From Alphaproteobacteria bacterium (GTDB lineage Bacteria > Pseudomonadota > Alphaproteobacteria > Rs-D84): a DNA stretch of 37,087 nucleotides. Below the pieces are notes generated by a model. It made no database searches, was not told the DNA's origin, and saw only the letters and a list, made by a program, of their open reading frames with translations. The DNA lies in contig JAFXFG010000034.1 of NCBI GenBank assembly GCA_017520675.1, forward strand, positions 1 through 37,087. Direction: 5' to 3'. The first letter of the stretch is position 1; the number at the start of each line of letters is the position of its first letter. Both the position numbers and the translations under genes were made by a program. This document shows, piece after piece, positions 8,855-17,303 of this stretch.

Positions 8855-9508
8855 ATGGCAAAAATCATAAGCAACAGTAAAGCTAAAAACTATATTATGG
8901 AAGATAACTCCATATATATACTGGACGATTTTGAGCTAAATTCTACGAACGAATTAATTGGCAATATAAGTGCTATGATTCGCGAACTGCCTGTCGTGCC
9001 AATATACGAAAGCAAATCAACAATCATATCACCATACAACACAACCGACAAAAACCCAATTATCGATATTTTTATTGATTCCAATGGCGGTTCAACACGC
9101 GTGCTACGCGACATATCCACTTTACTAAACTATGCCAAGGCCAAAGGCGCGATTATCCGCACAACAGTTCTATCGTGCGCATACAGTTGCGGCAGCCTGC
9201 TTGCAATTCAAGGCACCCCAGGTTTTCGTATTATGGCACATGATGCCGAACATATGATACACTTTGGCAGTTCCAGTATCTATGCAGAATCTCAACATAT
9301 GATGGAGCATTTAATGGAACGTTCCTTAAACAATAAAAAAATCGTAAACAAAAAATACGAAACATACACAAAACTGCCAAAGGACAAAATCGAAGAATTA
9401 ACCACAACCGAAGGAAGATTCCTAACCGCCGAAGAGTGTCTTAAATACAACCTTTGCGACTGGATTCTTGGCGAAAACGGTAAATTGTTTGGTCGCGACA
9501 GTCGTTAA
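8855..9508 (+). CDS. Diverged ClpP-like (crotonase-superfamily) protein
   Basis: 217 residues from ATG at 8855; this start follows the promoter, so the longer upstream frame is not used. The ClpP fold is recognisable: DIFIDSNGGSTRVLRD (71-86, ClpP strand plus the GGS turn), SCAYSCGS with the nucleophile-equivalent Ser111, and HMIHFGSS with His136. It ends like ClpP in RFLTAEECLKYNLCDWI. The catalytic Asp region reads ELTTTEGRF (181-189), where ClpP has an Asp before the RF pair, so the triad looks altered. It is clearly not the housekeeping ClpP. It has its own promoter and terminator. It could be an inactive ClpP-like partner or a specialised peptidase; function not proven. Confidence 0.72.
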   Translation: MAKIISNSKAKNYIMEDNSIYILDDFELNSTNELIGNISAMIRELPVVPIYESKSTIISPYNTTDKNPIIDIFIDSNGGSTRVLRDISTLLNYAKAKGAIIRTTVLSCAYSCGSLLAIQGTPGFRIMAHDAEHMIHFGSSSIYAESQHMMEHLMERSLNNKKIVNKKYETYTKLPKDKIEELTTTEGRFLTAEECLKYNLCDWILGENGKLFGRDSR

Positions 9509-9510
9509 AC

Positions 9511-9543
9511 AAAAAAAAACGGGGTGTTTACCCCGTATTTTTT
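9511..9543. terminator. Bidirectional terminator between the ClpP-like gene and ctpA
   Basis: ACGGGG/CCCCGT stem (9519-9536) with a 6-nt loop; T-run on the plus strand (9538-9543) and a matching A-run (9511-9519) that serves the minus strand. Confidence 0.85.
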
Positions 9544-10948
9544 ATTTCTTTATATCTTTTATTGCATCAATTGGTTTAACAACACCACGCGATTGCATTT
9601 TCTGCATTGCGATAACCATTTCCATTGCGCGTTGCAATTGATAATCGCGTGCATCTTTTTCTTCATCTGTCAATTCACTGAACGGTATATCTTCTTCGTC
9701 ATCATCATTATCGTCCTTATCATTTGACTTCTTGGATTTTTTCTTTTTCGATTTGTCATTTTTCAAAGAATTTTTAAACGATGCCTCAGAATACATACTT
9801 TCTTTTTTCTCTAAAACTTCCACCTTGGACTGCAAGACCTCTATATCTGGTGTAATGCCTTCGTTTTGAATAGAATTTCCAGACGGCGTATAATAACGCG
9901 CAATTGTAATATGAATTGCCGTTCCGTCCCCCAGTGGCTTTTGCTGTTGCACACTTCCCTTGCCAAAGGATTGTGATCCCATAACTAACCCCCGTCCATT
10001 ATCTTGCAATGCGCCGGCGACAATTTCTGATGCAGACGCAGACCCATGATTAATCAACACAACCACAGGCTTTCCATTAACCAAATCCCCAGGCTTTGCA
10101 AAGACCCTATCTATATCAATTTTTTCTTTTCCACGGGTTGAAACGATTTCACCGCTATCCAAGAACGCATCTGACACATCAATTGCGGCGGTCAAATATC
10201 CACCTGGATTATTGCGCACATCAACGACATAGCCGACGACATTTTTCTTTTCCAGTTTTTCCAACGCATCTTTCAAATCACGTGCTGTTGTCGCACCAAA
10301 ATCCGAAATTCTGACATAGCCCACTTTTGGAGTATCTTTATCTTCTGGGTCTGCATCTGCCAAAACCTTATCATCGAATTTGATTGACTTTACCTTGATA
10401 ATATCGCGTTTCAAGGTCAATGTTTTTGGTTCCCCATCATCTGAAACAACGGTTAATTTTACCTTGGTCCCAGGACGCCCCTTCATTTTTTTCACTGCCT
10501 GATTAAGGGTCAAGTCAAAAACCTGTTCGTCATCAATATGCGTGATATAATCCCCCGCTTTAATCCCAGCCTTGTCCGCAGGCGTATCATCAATTGGCGA
10601 AATAACCAAGACCGCGCCCTTATCGCTTGTTATCTGAATTCCCAGCCCCCCGAATTCACCATGCGACTTTTCATTAAATTCCTTGAAATCATCGGCTGAC
10701 AGATACGAAGAATGCGGGTCAAGTTCCGCCAGCATACCGTTCATTGCGGCTTCTAACATTTTTCTTTCATCGACTTCATCGACAAAGTTTTCACGTGCTG
10801 TTTCGAATATAAGCGCGAACTTTTTCAAGTTCTCGTAAATCTGTTCATCTGTCAAATGTACAATTGGCTCTTCCTTTTTTTTCTTAGGCGCCGCATCTGC
10901 GACCATTGGTAAAACCAGTGCCAGCGATAATAGAATACCCTTCATCAT
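9542..10948 (-). CDS. ctpA: Carboxy-terminal processing protease (S41A)
   Basis: 468 residues from ATG at 10948, with AAGGGA 7 nt upstream. The signal peptide is MMKGILLSLALVLPMVADA. A PDZ domain (FGGLGIQITSDKGAVLVISP onwards) precedes the S41 core. The Ser/Lys dyad is visible in GSASASEIVAG and SFGKGSVQ, and VVDVRNNPGGYL is the conserved strand before it. The C-terminus carries a Lys-rich then Asp/Glu-rich low-complexity stretch. CtpA-type periplasmic proteases trim C-termini and control murein hydrolases, so a link with the EnvC-like factor at the left end is possible but unproven. Confidence 0.95.
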   Translation of the reverse strand: MMKGILLSLALVLPMVADAAPKKKKEEPIVHLTDEQIYENLKKFALIFETARENFVDEVDERKMLEAAMNGMLAELDPHSSYLSADDFKEFNEKSHGEFGGLGIQITSDKGAVLVISPIDDTPADKAGIKAGDYITHIDDEQVFDLTLNQAVKKMKGRPGTKVKLTVVSDDGEPKTLTLKRDIIKVKSIKFDDKVLADADPEDKDTPKVGYVRISDFGATTARDLKDALEKLEKKNVVGYVVDVRNNPGGYLTAAIDVSDAFLDSGEIVSTRGKEKIDIDRVFAKPGDLVNGKPVVVLINHGSASASEIVAGALQDNGRGLVMGSQSFGKGSVQQQKPLGDGTAIHITIARYYTPSGNSIQNEGITPDIEVLQSKVEVLEKKESMYSEASFKNSLKNDKSKKKKSKKSNDKDDNDDDEEDIPFSELTDEEKDARDYQLQRAMEMVIAMQKMQSRGVVKPIDAIKDIKK

Positions 10949-11028
10949 AATAAAATCCCTTTTGCTATAACGCCCCCAGCATAATACAAACAGCACAAAT
11001 ATTCAATATTAAATTTTCGCAATAAATA

Positions 11029-11056
11029 TTGACAAATTATTTTTACGGACTATAAT
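11029..11056 (+). promoter_or_regulatory. Consensus promoter of the Fic-like gene
   Basis: TTGACA (11029-11034), a 16-nt spacer and TATAAT (11051-11056): both hexamers match consensus. Predicted leader is about 24 nt. Confidence 0.8.
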
Positions 11057-11086
11057 AGTTGAACAAATTTTAAAGACCACCAGCAA

Positions 11087-11812
11087 ATGAACAGCACAAC
11101 GAATCTTAAACGCAAAATTGAAAACAATCGGACAATAATATCCGATATATTTGCCGACACAGAATCAACCAAGCGACTAAACAACCTAAATTGGTTGCGG
11201 CACGAAATTTCCTATACAGAACCGCGCACACTATTTTACATACCGACCAAGAATCAACAGCCCTATCTTGACTTTAACTGTATGCGCAACATTGGCACAG
11301 CCTATGATTACATAATAAAAAATCCAACCGAAGCCATTGACATATATTCGATTTGCCGAATTCACAGCATACTATGCACAGACACTCACATTGACGGTGG
11401 CCGATTTCGCGATTGTACCAAAATACTTGAAATCAAGATTAACGGCAACCGTATGTACGCCCCAGAATCAACAGAAATTCAAAATCGCCTGAATGAAATT
11501 GCATACAACTGCAACAATCCTGGCAACGAAGTACTATGCACCGCATTCAAGGCACATTATGACATAATTGCATTACAACCATTTGATGATTTTAACAAAC
11601 GCACATCACGTTTAATTATGAATTGGATATTGATAAAAAACGGCTATTCTCCGATTGTGTTCAATTCCCCTAAGGACAAGCAAAACTATATCGCATCGAT
11701 TGCTGCGAACGCGAACGGCAATCACAAGGATTACAACAGATATATGTTATCCTGCATGGCGCGCACCCAAGACAAAGTCATTAATTTATTAAAGAAATCA
11801 AAAGTGTATTAA
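11087..11812 (+). CDS. Fic-fold protein with a degenerate catalytic motif
   Basis: 241 residues. The Fic core is clear: AHYDIIALQPFDDFNKRTSR at 156-175, followed by LIMNWILIKNGYSPI. Fic enzymes transfer AMP or other nucleotide parts using HPFx(D/E)GN(G/K)RxxR. Here the catalytic His is Gln164 and the first Gly is Phe169, while the Asn and both Arg remain. The N-terminal KIENNRT (10-16) resembles the IEGN segment of the inhibitory helix, but the Ser/Thr expected before it is missing. The gene is driven by a near-perfect promoter, so it seems expressed rather than decaying. No antitoxin-like partner is adjacent. AMP-transfer by the standard mechanism is unlikely. Confidence 0.8.
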   Translation: MNSTTNLKRKIENNRTIISDIFADTESTKRLNNLNWLRHEISYTEPRTLFYIPTKNQQPYLDFNCMRNIGTAYDYIIKNPTEAIDIYSICRIHSILCTDTHIDGGRFRDCTKILEIKINGNRMYAPESTEIQNRLNEIAYNCNNPGNEVLCTAFKAHYDIIALQPFDDFNKRTSRLIMNWILIKNGYSPIVFNSPKDKQNYIASIAANANGNHKDYNRYMLSCMARTQDKVINLLKKSKVY

Positions 11813-11822
11813 AATACATACT

Positions 11823-11851
11823 TTGCAATTTTTTCACAAATTCAATATAAT
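11823..11851 (+). promoter_or_regulatory. Promoter upstream of the 11857 micro-ORF/RNA
   Basis: TTGCAA (11823-11828), a 17-nt spacer, TATAAT (11846-11851). Only five bases separate it from an ATG, and no annotated protein follows on this strand. Confidence 0.65.
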
Positions 11852-11856
11852 AAAAC

Positions 11857-11937
11857 ATGAACCAGATGGGAATTTGGTTCAGGGCTCTAGCAAGCCCAGC
11901 ACATAAGCTATTGAAATCACCAACAATGCTTATATAA
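11857..11937 (+). CDS. Candidate leaderless 26-residue microprotein (or structured RNA)
   Basis: A strong promoter places the transcription start on or next to an ATG opening a 26-codon frame, MNQMGIWFRALASPAHKLLK and six more residues, ending TAA. The peptide could form a short amphipathic helix. The same bases can form three hairpins in a row: GAACCA/TGGTTC (11859-11880), GGGCT/AGCCC (11882-11897) and ATAAGC/GCTTAT (11903-11933), so a small RNA is an equal possibility. No terminator is obvious downstream. The rest of the 230-nt gap (11938-12043) is plain A+T-rich sequence. Confidence 0.35.
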   Translation: MNQMGIWFRALASPAHKLLKSPTMLI

Positions 11938-12043
11938 AACATATAGCATAAACCTTATCTAAGCAAATTCTATACAAACACAAAAAAACTCTGCACAAAT
12001 TAAATTTTAAATAACAAATTACACTATTCTGCGACACACAAAA

Positions 12044-13831
12044 CTATTCTGGCATAACCGGAATAACAACTGGATCATTATATGTCGACAACAAACGCTT
12101 ACCCGTTATACAATAGAACGTATTTAATGAATCCTTGTATTCACGAATTGCCGAAACCAATCGCTCTTCAATTTCTGATTGCGCCCCCTGATACGCTGTA
12201 AACGCCCCCAATCCTGCACCGGCACCGGCGCCAACCAAGGTCGATTTCATACGCGCCTTGTTATTCAAATCAATCAAACCGCCATCATCAGCATCCAATG
12301 AAACCAATTGGAAATTAAGTTCACCTTTTTGCACAGCACTCAGAACATCAGCATATGTAACATAATCTTTGAAGTGTTCAGATTCAGTTAAATCAATAAG
12401 TGTTCCATTTGCATCGCGACCAACAATTTTATTAGCATTATACTTTCCAGATTTTAATTCAGCGTTAAAATCTTTAATTTTCCATCCAAATGCCTTGTCC
12501 TCTACACCAACCAACATAATCAACTGAGTATCTCCACGTTTGTACGCCGTCTCCAACTTAAGCCATGGTCCTGCAGAGATATTGTTTTCCACTGTTCCCT
12601 CACCACAAGAGGTTCCTGCATTTTCTACAATACCATATTTACCTTCATCTTCATCTTTCTTATAACAACACATATCAGCTCTATACATCGCAAAATGTTC
12701 ATCCCTCACCACACTATAATCACACCCATTTGTATTATTCTCACATTTTAGGGGTTTCTGCAACTTCGGATTAATCAATGTAGTATCAACATAACAGCCG
12801 CTATTTTCCCATCCGGCCTTACAAACCAGATACACATCAGGGTCATCCACATTAACATAGACATCACCCTGCTCTTTGCTAACAATATTATCACCCACCT
12901 TACTTAACAAAGCATACGCACATGTTGTTTCTGTTCCGTCTTGCAAGGTACACCTTTCCACGCGCAAAACACTATCACCCTTTCCAGACATATTACCAAT
13001 CAATGCACCTGCCGCAGCATTTACCCCTGCTGACATAATCATATCACCACCAATCTTGCCACCAAATGACGATGCAGCCATCAAACCGGCCCCCCCCAGC
13101 GCACCAATTGCTGTTGTTTTTAACTTAGACTTACTTGTCCCAAACAATCCATCTTTACCCGGATCATTTTCCCCCATTACATTACCTGCAATCGCAGAAA
13201 CTAATCCACCCGCCAAAATTTTAAATCCAGCATGCTGTTTTTGTTCCTCATTCATAACAGCAACAACCTCTTCTCTGGTTGGTTCTGCATCCGCTGGGAA
13301 TTCAACATTTCCTGCATCTGGCAACCAAGTAATTTGCGGAAACGCAGAAATATTACAATTCAATGAATCGCCCGCCGCCACATTAGCACGCGCCACCACT
13401 AAATCTTCACCATTCGGCCCTGCCTGTGCAGCACGCATTTCGACCACCGCAACACATGTATTTGCACCACCTGCCCCACGCCCTGCGGTTGGTTTTGCCC
13501 ATGCAAATTCCCCATTTGGATATATTTTTGCACATTTATCCAACTGCGCCATTGAAACCGCCGCCTGCGCATCGCCAGATTGAATTTGTTGCGCCAATTC
13601 CTGATTATGAACCGCAATTGGCAGTTCTTGTGGTGCCACCGCCGCAACCGCCGCCTGCGCAGCCTGCTGATTTGCCAAATCTGCCCTATAACGACTTTCA
13701 TTAATCTGCTGATATGCCTGTGCTTTATTTGCACGCGTTAAATTACCAATTTTAACCGCTGCATTCCCAACATTCGGCACCAATACCAAAACACACGAAC
13801 CAAACGATAAAATCCAAGATTTGAAATTCAT
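12044..13831 (-). CDS. Large exported protein with glycine-rich membrane-like segments
   Basis: 595 residues from ATG at 13831, chosen over a GTG at 13840 because GGAGGG lies 9 nt upstream of the ATG. The signal peptide is about residues 1-25, ending VGNAA. An Ala/Gln-rich stretch (AYQQINESRYRADLANQQAA) follows. Three glycine-rich hydrophobic segments resemble glycine zippers: FKILAGGLVSAIAGNVM, the GALGGAGLMAASSFGGKIGG to AAAGALIGNM run, and VGAGAGAGLGAFTAYQGA near the C-terminus. The part between them is Cys-rich (CENNTNGCDY, DMCCYKKDED). It is the second gene after a beta-barrel protein 40 nt upstream, so an envelope role is likely. No family recognised. Confidence 0.75.
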   Translation of the reverse strand: MNFKSWILSFGSCVLVLVPNVGNAAVKIGNLTRANKAQAYQQINESRYRADLANQQAAQAAVAAVAPQELPIAVHNQELAQQIQSGDAQAAVSMAQLDKCAKIYPNGEFAWAKPTAGRGAGGANTCVAVVEMRAAQAGPNGEDLVVARANVAAGDSLNCNISAFPQITWLPDAGNVEFPADAEPTREEVVAVMNEEQKQHAGFKILAGGLVSAIAGNVMGENDPGKDGLFGTSKSKLKTTAIGALGGAGLMAASSFGGKIGGDMIMSAGVNAAAGALIGNMSGKGDSVLRVERCTLQDGTETTCAYALLSKVGDNIVSKEQGDVYVNVDDPDVYLVCKAGWENSGCYVDTTLINPKLQKPLKCENNTNGCDYSVVRDEHFAMYRADMCCYKKDEDEGKYGIVENAGTSCGEGTVENNISAGPWLKLETAYKRGDTQLIMLVGVEDKAFGWKIKDFNAELKSGKYNANKIVGRDANGTLIDLTESEHFKDYVTYADVLSAVQKGELNFQLVSLDADDGGLIDLNNKARMKSTLVGAGAGAGLGAFTAYQGAQSEIEERLVSAIREYKDSLNTFYCITGKRLLSTYNDPVVIPVMPE

Positions 13832-13871
13832 ATTCTCCACCCCTCCGTTGGGCTAATGGAACAAAGTTTTA

Positions 13872-14972
13872 TTAAAACTGTAATCTTAACCTAACGCCTA
13901 AATCGATCATCCCCAGGCGACCACTTTCGTACCAATTTGTGTAATGATAAACACTATCATATGGCGCCTGATATTCGCCATCAACCGCGCCACTACCATC
14001 CCCCAGCCACTCAATCTGGGACATAATGATACTGCCCGAAGTCTTTACATTACCCAAATTAGAATAACGAACAAACATATCCAGTTTTAATCCACCCTGC
14101 AATTCTGTTGTAACCCCACCCTCCAACATAAATGCCAGTTGCTCAACCGTACCGCCATTATGATATGCTGTAATATCAGACACACCTGTCAACTGTCCTG
14201 CCTCGGCATACTGTGGGTCCATCACAGAATAAAAAGTATTATCATACACCACATAATCCGCAATCGTATTCAGCGAAATACCAACACCCACACCAACATA
14301 TGGTCGCAAAGAACCGCCCGCCAAATACCCTGTAAACGAATCAACATTATAATAAACATTCAACATTGTGGTATTTGTAGTTATTGCACCACCATCAACC
14401 TGTGCCTCTACAAAGCCACCAGCCCCATCAGATGTTTTGACCGTCTTTGGATAAGACAATCCCGAATAACGCAAATAAGAAAAATCCACACGCACATCAT
14501 TATTGATTGCCGCCCCAATAGACAACTGTAACGGAATCACAGTATCAGACATAAAATCTGCCGCCTCAAACGCGCCAGGCACCGTATAAGCATCTTCTTC
14601 TGCGGTATAGTCTGCTGAAATACTACCCATTGTTGAAACACTATAACCTGCAGACAGTCCAATATACAAACCACTGTCCGCCAACCTATCATAATCAGCC
14701 GGCTGATAATATTGCCTGCCTGCGATTGTTCGCGACGACCCAACCTGAGGCAACGCCCCCGTAACACGCGTTGGTTGTGCTGCAACAACTGAATTAAAAC
14801 CATTAGGATTATAAACAACGGAATTTGCAGGATTATACATCCCTGCGCCATTCACCATCGTGGGCATTCCGCGCCCGTTCATATTATTATAAACAGGATA
14901 CGCGGCACAAACCACCATCGGCGCACCAAACAAAACAACTGCCAAAAGCGCAGAAATGCTTGTTTTTCTCAT
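13872..14972 (-). CDS. Outer-membrane beta-barrel protein
   Basis: 366 residues. The signal peptide ends VVCA (residue 23). An Asn/Gly/Pro-rich linker (25-95) precedes a barrel of alternating strands, beginning SGLYIGLSAGYSVSTMG and ending DLGVRLRLQF with a C-terminal Phe, the BAM recognition signature. Size and layout resemble porin-like or surface-antigen OmpA/Omp25-type barrels (roughly eight strands), but I cannot name the family. The start has AAGGA five nt upstream and a strong promoter. The 12044-13831 gene follows in the same transcript. Confidence 0.8.
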   Translation of the reverse strand: MRKTSISALLAVVLFGAPMVVCAAYPVYNNMNGRGMPTMVNGAGMYNPANSVVYNPNGFNSVVAAQPTRVTGALPQVGSSRTIAGRQYYQPADYDRLADSGLYIGLSAGYSVSTMGSISADYTAEEDAYTVPGAFEAADFMSDTVIPLQLSIGAAINNDVRVDFSYLRYSGLSYPKTVKTSDGAGGFVEAQVDGGAITTNTTMLNVYYNVDSFTGYLAGGSLRPYVGVGVGISLNTIADYVVYDNTFYSVMDPQYAEAGQLTGVSDITAYHNGGTVEQLAFMLEGGVTTELQGGLKLDMFVRYSNLGNVKTSGSIIMSQIEWLGDGSGAVDGEYQAPYDSVYHYTNWYESGRLGMIDLGVRLRLQF

Positions 14973-14996
14973 TCCTTTCCTTATTCCTTCTTGTGC

Positions 14997-15025
14997 ATTA
15001 TATCATTTTCCAACCTTTCGTGCAA
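14997..15025 (-). promoter_or_regulatory. Promoter of the beta-barrel operon
   Basis: Minus strand TTGCAC (15025-15020), a 17-nt spacer, TATAAT (15002-14997). Confidence 0.72.
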
Positions 15026-15052
15026 GCGATTGTGTATCAAGAAACAGCATCC

Positions 15053-15080
15053 AAAAAAAAACACCCACACCAAGTGTGGG
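15053..15080 (-). terminator. Terminator of the ppiD-like gene
   Basis: CCCACAC/GTGTGGG stem (15064-15080) with a CAA loop; nine T follow on the minus strand. Confidence 0.88.
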
Positions 15081-15088
15081 CGATTTCA

Positions 15089-16501
15089 TTAAATTCCAAA
15101 GAACCTATTATATGTCTTTTGATTTATTTCTATTGGATACTCGCGCTTCAAGAACGAGTTATAATCATCCATCAGATTATTTTGCATCATATTTTGCATT
15201 TCTTCCTTTAACTTTGCCTTTTTCTGTTCATCATCAGATGGCGCAACAACATCCCTTACACGCAAAACATAAAACGCATCTGTCCCTGGGACAATAGTAT
15301 TTGTACCAACCGCCTCGCGAAAGGCCGCATTTAATACTTCAATTGGCGCCCCATCTGCACGCGAAACCGTAACAGACTGTTTTCCAGACAAATCCTGATT
15401 TTTATTTAAATCAACCAACAATTCATTTGCGCGAACATATGCCTGTTTCTTTTGTTCTTCTGTTTTCCAGTCTTGAACCAAAGAATCCTTCACATTTTGA
15501 AAATCTGCCTTATGCTGTGGATTAATTTTATCGACACGCACAAACAGAAAACCATCCTTCAATTCAATCATTTCGCTTTCTACCGCTTCGTCCATATCAA
15601 AGATTCTAGCAATCATCTTATCGCTCAATATCGCATCCACAGGACGACTTTCACGACTAAACGCATCCAGACTAACAAACTTCGCATTATGTTTTTTCGC
15701 TACATCTGCCATTGTTTCACCTGCAATAATATCATCTTCTACTTTTATTGCGGTCGCATAGCCTGCATCATATTCATCTGGCTTGGTTGTATCTGCCGAA
15801 ACCAAGACATACGAAACAACACGTGTTTCTGGTATAATTCGTGGATTTTGATTATAAAATTGTTCCAACTGTTCTTCTGTTGGCGTTCCAACAGCAAAAT
15901 CTGCATACTTTACTGTGGCATAATCAATTCCACGTGATGCGTATCTGGCATTATAAGCCGCATTTACAACAAATTCAGGCACACTAACTGTCGCACCCGC
16001 CGCCCCCAAAACCATAGAGCGCATAATATCCCCACGTAAAACATCCGCAAATTGTGCCTCAGAATATCCGGAATTTCCCAAAACCCTGTCAAACATAAAG
16101 GTTGAAAATTCACCATTTTCTTGAAAATCTGGGAACAGACGAATTTCCTGTGCGATTCGTTTATCACTGACCACAAACCCCAAATCGTCTGCGCGATTCA
16201 GCGCCATTTGTTGTCCTGCCAAATTCATCAACACATTATTTGAAAAACGCGCTTGTTCATTTGCGTCTGCATAAATATCACGTTGTTGCTCACGCGACAT
16301 TTGCGCCAACTCACGTGATTTTTCTGCATTAAACTGCTGTGCCGAGATTTCAGAATCCCCCACACGAACCAAAGTATTATCCCCAACTGCGCCACCAAAA
16401 ATCCATTCTGCAACGCCCCATCCAACGAACGAGAACGCCAAAATTCCGATTAAAATCTTAGCAATTGGTTTTTCTGATGCATTTCTTAAATATTCTAGCA
16501 T
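15089..16501 (-). CDS. ppiD: PpiD/SurA-like periplasmic peptidyl-prolyl isomerase or chaperone
   Basis: 470 residues. An N-terminal membrane anchor (ILIGILAFSFVGWGVAEWIF) follows MLEYLRNASEKPIAK, the standard PpiD opening. A SurA_N-type chaperone region comes next (VRVGDSEISAQQFNAEKSRE to VLRGDIMRSMVLG). The middle (YNQNPRIIPETRVVSYVLVS) starts a parvulin-like segment, though I see no intact parvulin signature. The protein is shorter than the usual 600 or so residues, so the isomerase part may be reduced. It would help fold outer-membrane proteins leaving the Sec channel. AAGGGGA precedes the ATG; the gene is divergent from tpiA, 68 nt away. Confidence 0.85.
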   Translation of the reverse strand: MLEYLRNASEKPIAKILIGILAFSFVGWGVAEWIFGGAVGDNTLVRVGDSEISAQQFNAEKSRELAQMSREQQRDIYADANEQARFSNNVLMNLAGQQMALNRADDLGFVVSDKRIAQEIRLFPDFQENGEFSTFMFDRVLGNSGYSEAQFADVLRGDIMRSMVLGAAGATVSVPEFVVNAAYNARYASRGIDYATVKYADFAVGTPTEEQLEQFYNQNPRIIPETRVVSYVLVSADTTKPDEYDAGYATAIKVEDDIIAGETMADVAKKHNAKFVSLDAFSRESRPVDAILSDKMIARIFDMDEAVESEMIELKDGFLFVRVDKINPQHKADFQNVKDSLVQDWKTEEQKKQAYVRANELLVDLNKNQDLSGKQSVTVSRADGAPIEVLNAAFREAVGTNTIVPGTDAFYVLRVRDVVAPSDDEQKKAKLKEEMQNMMQNNLMDDYNSFLKREYPIEINQKTYNRFFGI

Positions 16502-16569
16502 TTAATCCCCTTTTGCGCTACCATAGCAAAACGAAACATATAAAATCAATGAAAAAAAGGAGATTTTTA

Positions 16570-17274
16570 ATGAAAATTATTGCAGGCAACTGGAAAATGA
16601 ATGGTTCGCAATCTGCACTTGATAAAATCATATCTGATTTATCAGAAATCGACACACAAAACACAGTAATTCTGTGTGTTCCATACACTATGTTGAACAC
16701 AAAATCTGACAAAATTGCAATTGGCGCCCAAGACATCAGCAAACACACATCTGGCGCATACACAGGCGAAATTTCTGCACAAATGGTCGCATCCACAGGC
16801 GCAAAATATGTAATTATTGGCCACAGCGAATGTCGTCAATATCATGGCGACACAAATTCTGACGTCCGCGAAAAAGCGACCCAGGCACTTAACAATGGCC
16901 TGATTCCAATTATTTGCGTTGGCGAAACCATGGACGAAAAGCAAGCCGGCAAAACAATGGCTGTCATTGAATCAGGTGTTCGCGAATGTATCCCATCTGA
17001 CATAAACACAAAAATTATAATTGCTTATGAACCACGTTGGGCAATTGGTGCAGGTTTGACCCCAACCAGCGCAGAAATCGCAGATGCGCATAATCTGATT
17101 GCGAAAACACTTGCCGATATGGGGCTGTCTGGTACACCTATATTATATGGCGCATCTGTCAAAGGCAATAATGCCGCAGAAATTATGTCTATATCAAATG
17201 TAGACGGTGTACTTGTTGGTGGCGCATCCTTGAAAAGCGACGACTTCATACCTATAATAACCAGTGTAAAATAA
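16570..17274 (+). CDS. tpiA: Triosephosphate isomerase
   Basis: 234 residues, slightly short for the family (about 250). It interconverts dihydroxyacetone phosphate and glyceraldehyde 3-phosphate. The active-site Lys is in GNWKMNGS, the His in IIGHSECR and the catalytic Glu in AYEPRWAIGAG; phosphate-binding GASVKGNNA and GVLVGGASL are present. ATG at 16570 follows AAGGAG, so the frame's longer upstream extension is not used. A weak TATAAA at 16539 could be the -10, but no clear -35 is seen. grpE follows 29 nt downstream in the same transcript. Confidence 0.97.
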   Translation: MKIIAGNWKMNGSQSALDKIISDLSEIDTQNTVILCVPYTMLNTKSDKIAIGAQDISKHTSGAYTGEISAQMVASTGAKYVIIGHSECRQYHGDTNSDVREKATQALNNGLIPIICVGETMDEKQAGKTMAVIESGVRECIPSDINTKIIIAYEPRWAIGAGLTPTSAEIADAHNLIAKTLADMGLSGTPILYGASVKGNNAAEIMSISNVDGVLVGGASLKSDDFIPIITSVK

Positions 17275-17303
17275 TTATATATTACAAAAAAACGGAAAAT
17301 AAA

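Noticed and set aside
11087..11812. Fic toxin-antitoxin module
   Set aside because: No small antitoxin gene is adjacent and the catalytic His is missing.
12876..13583. Long plus-strand open frame (235 codons)
   Set aside because: Antisense shadow of the Ala/Gly-rich exported protein gene; no ribosome-binding site and no plausible protein pattern.
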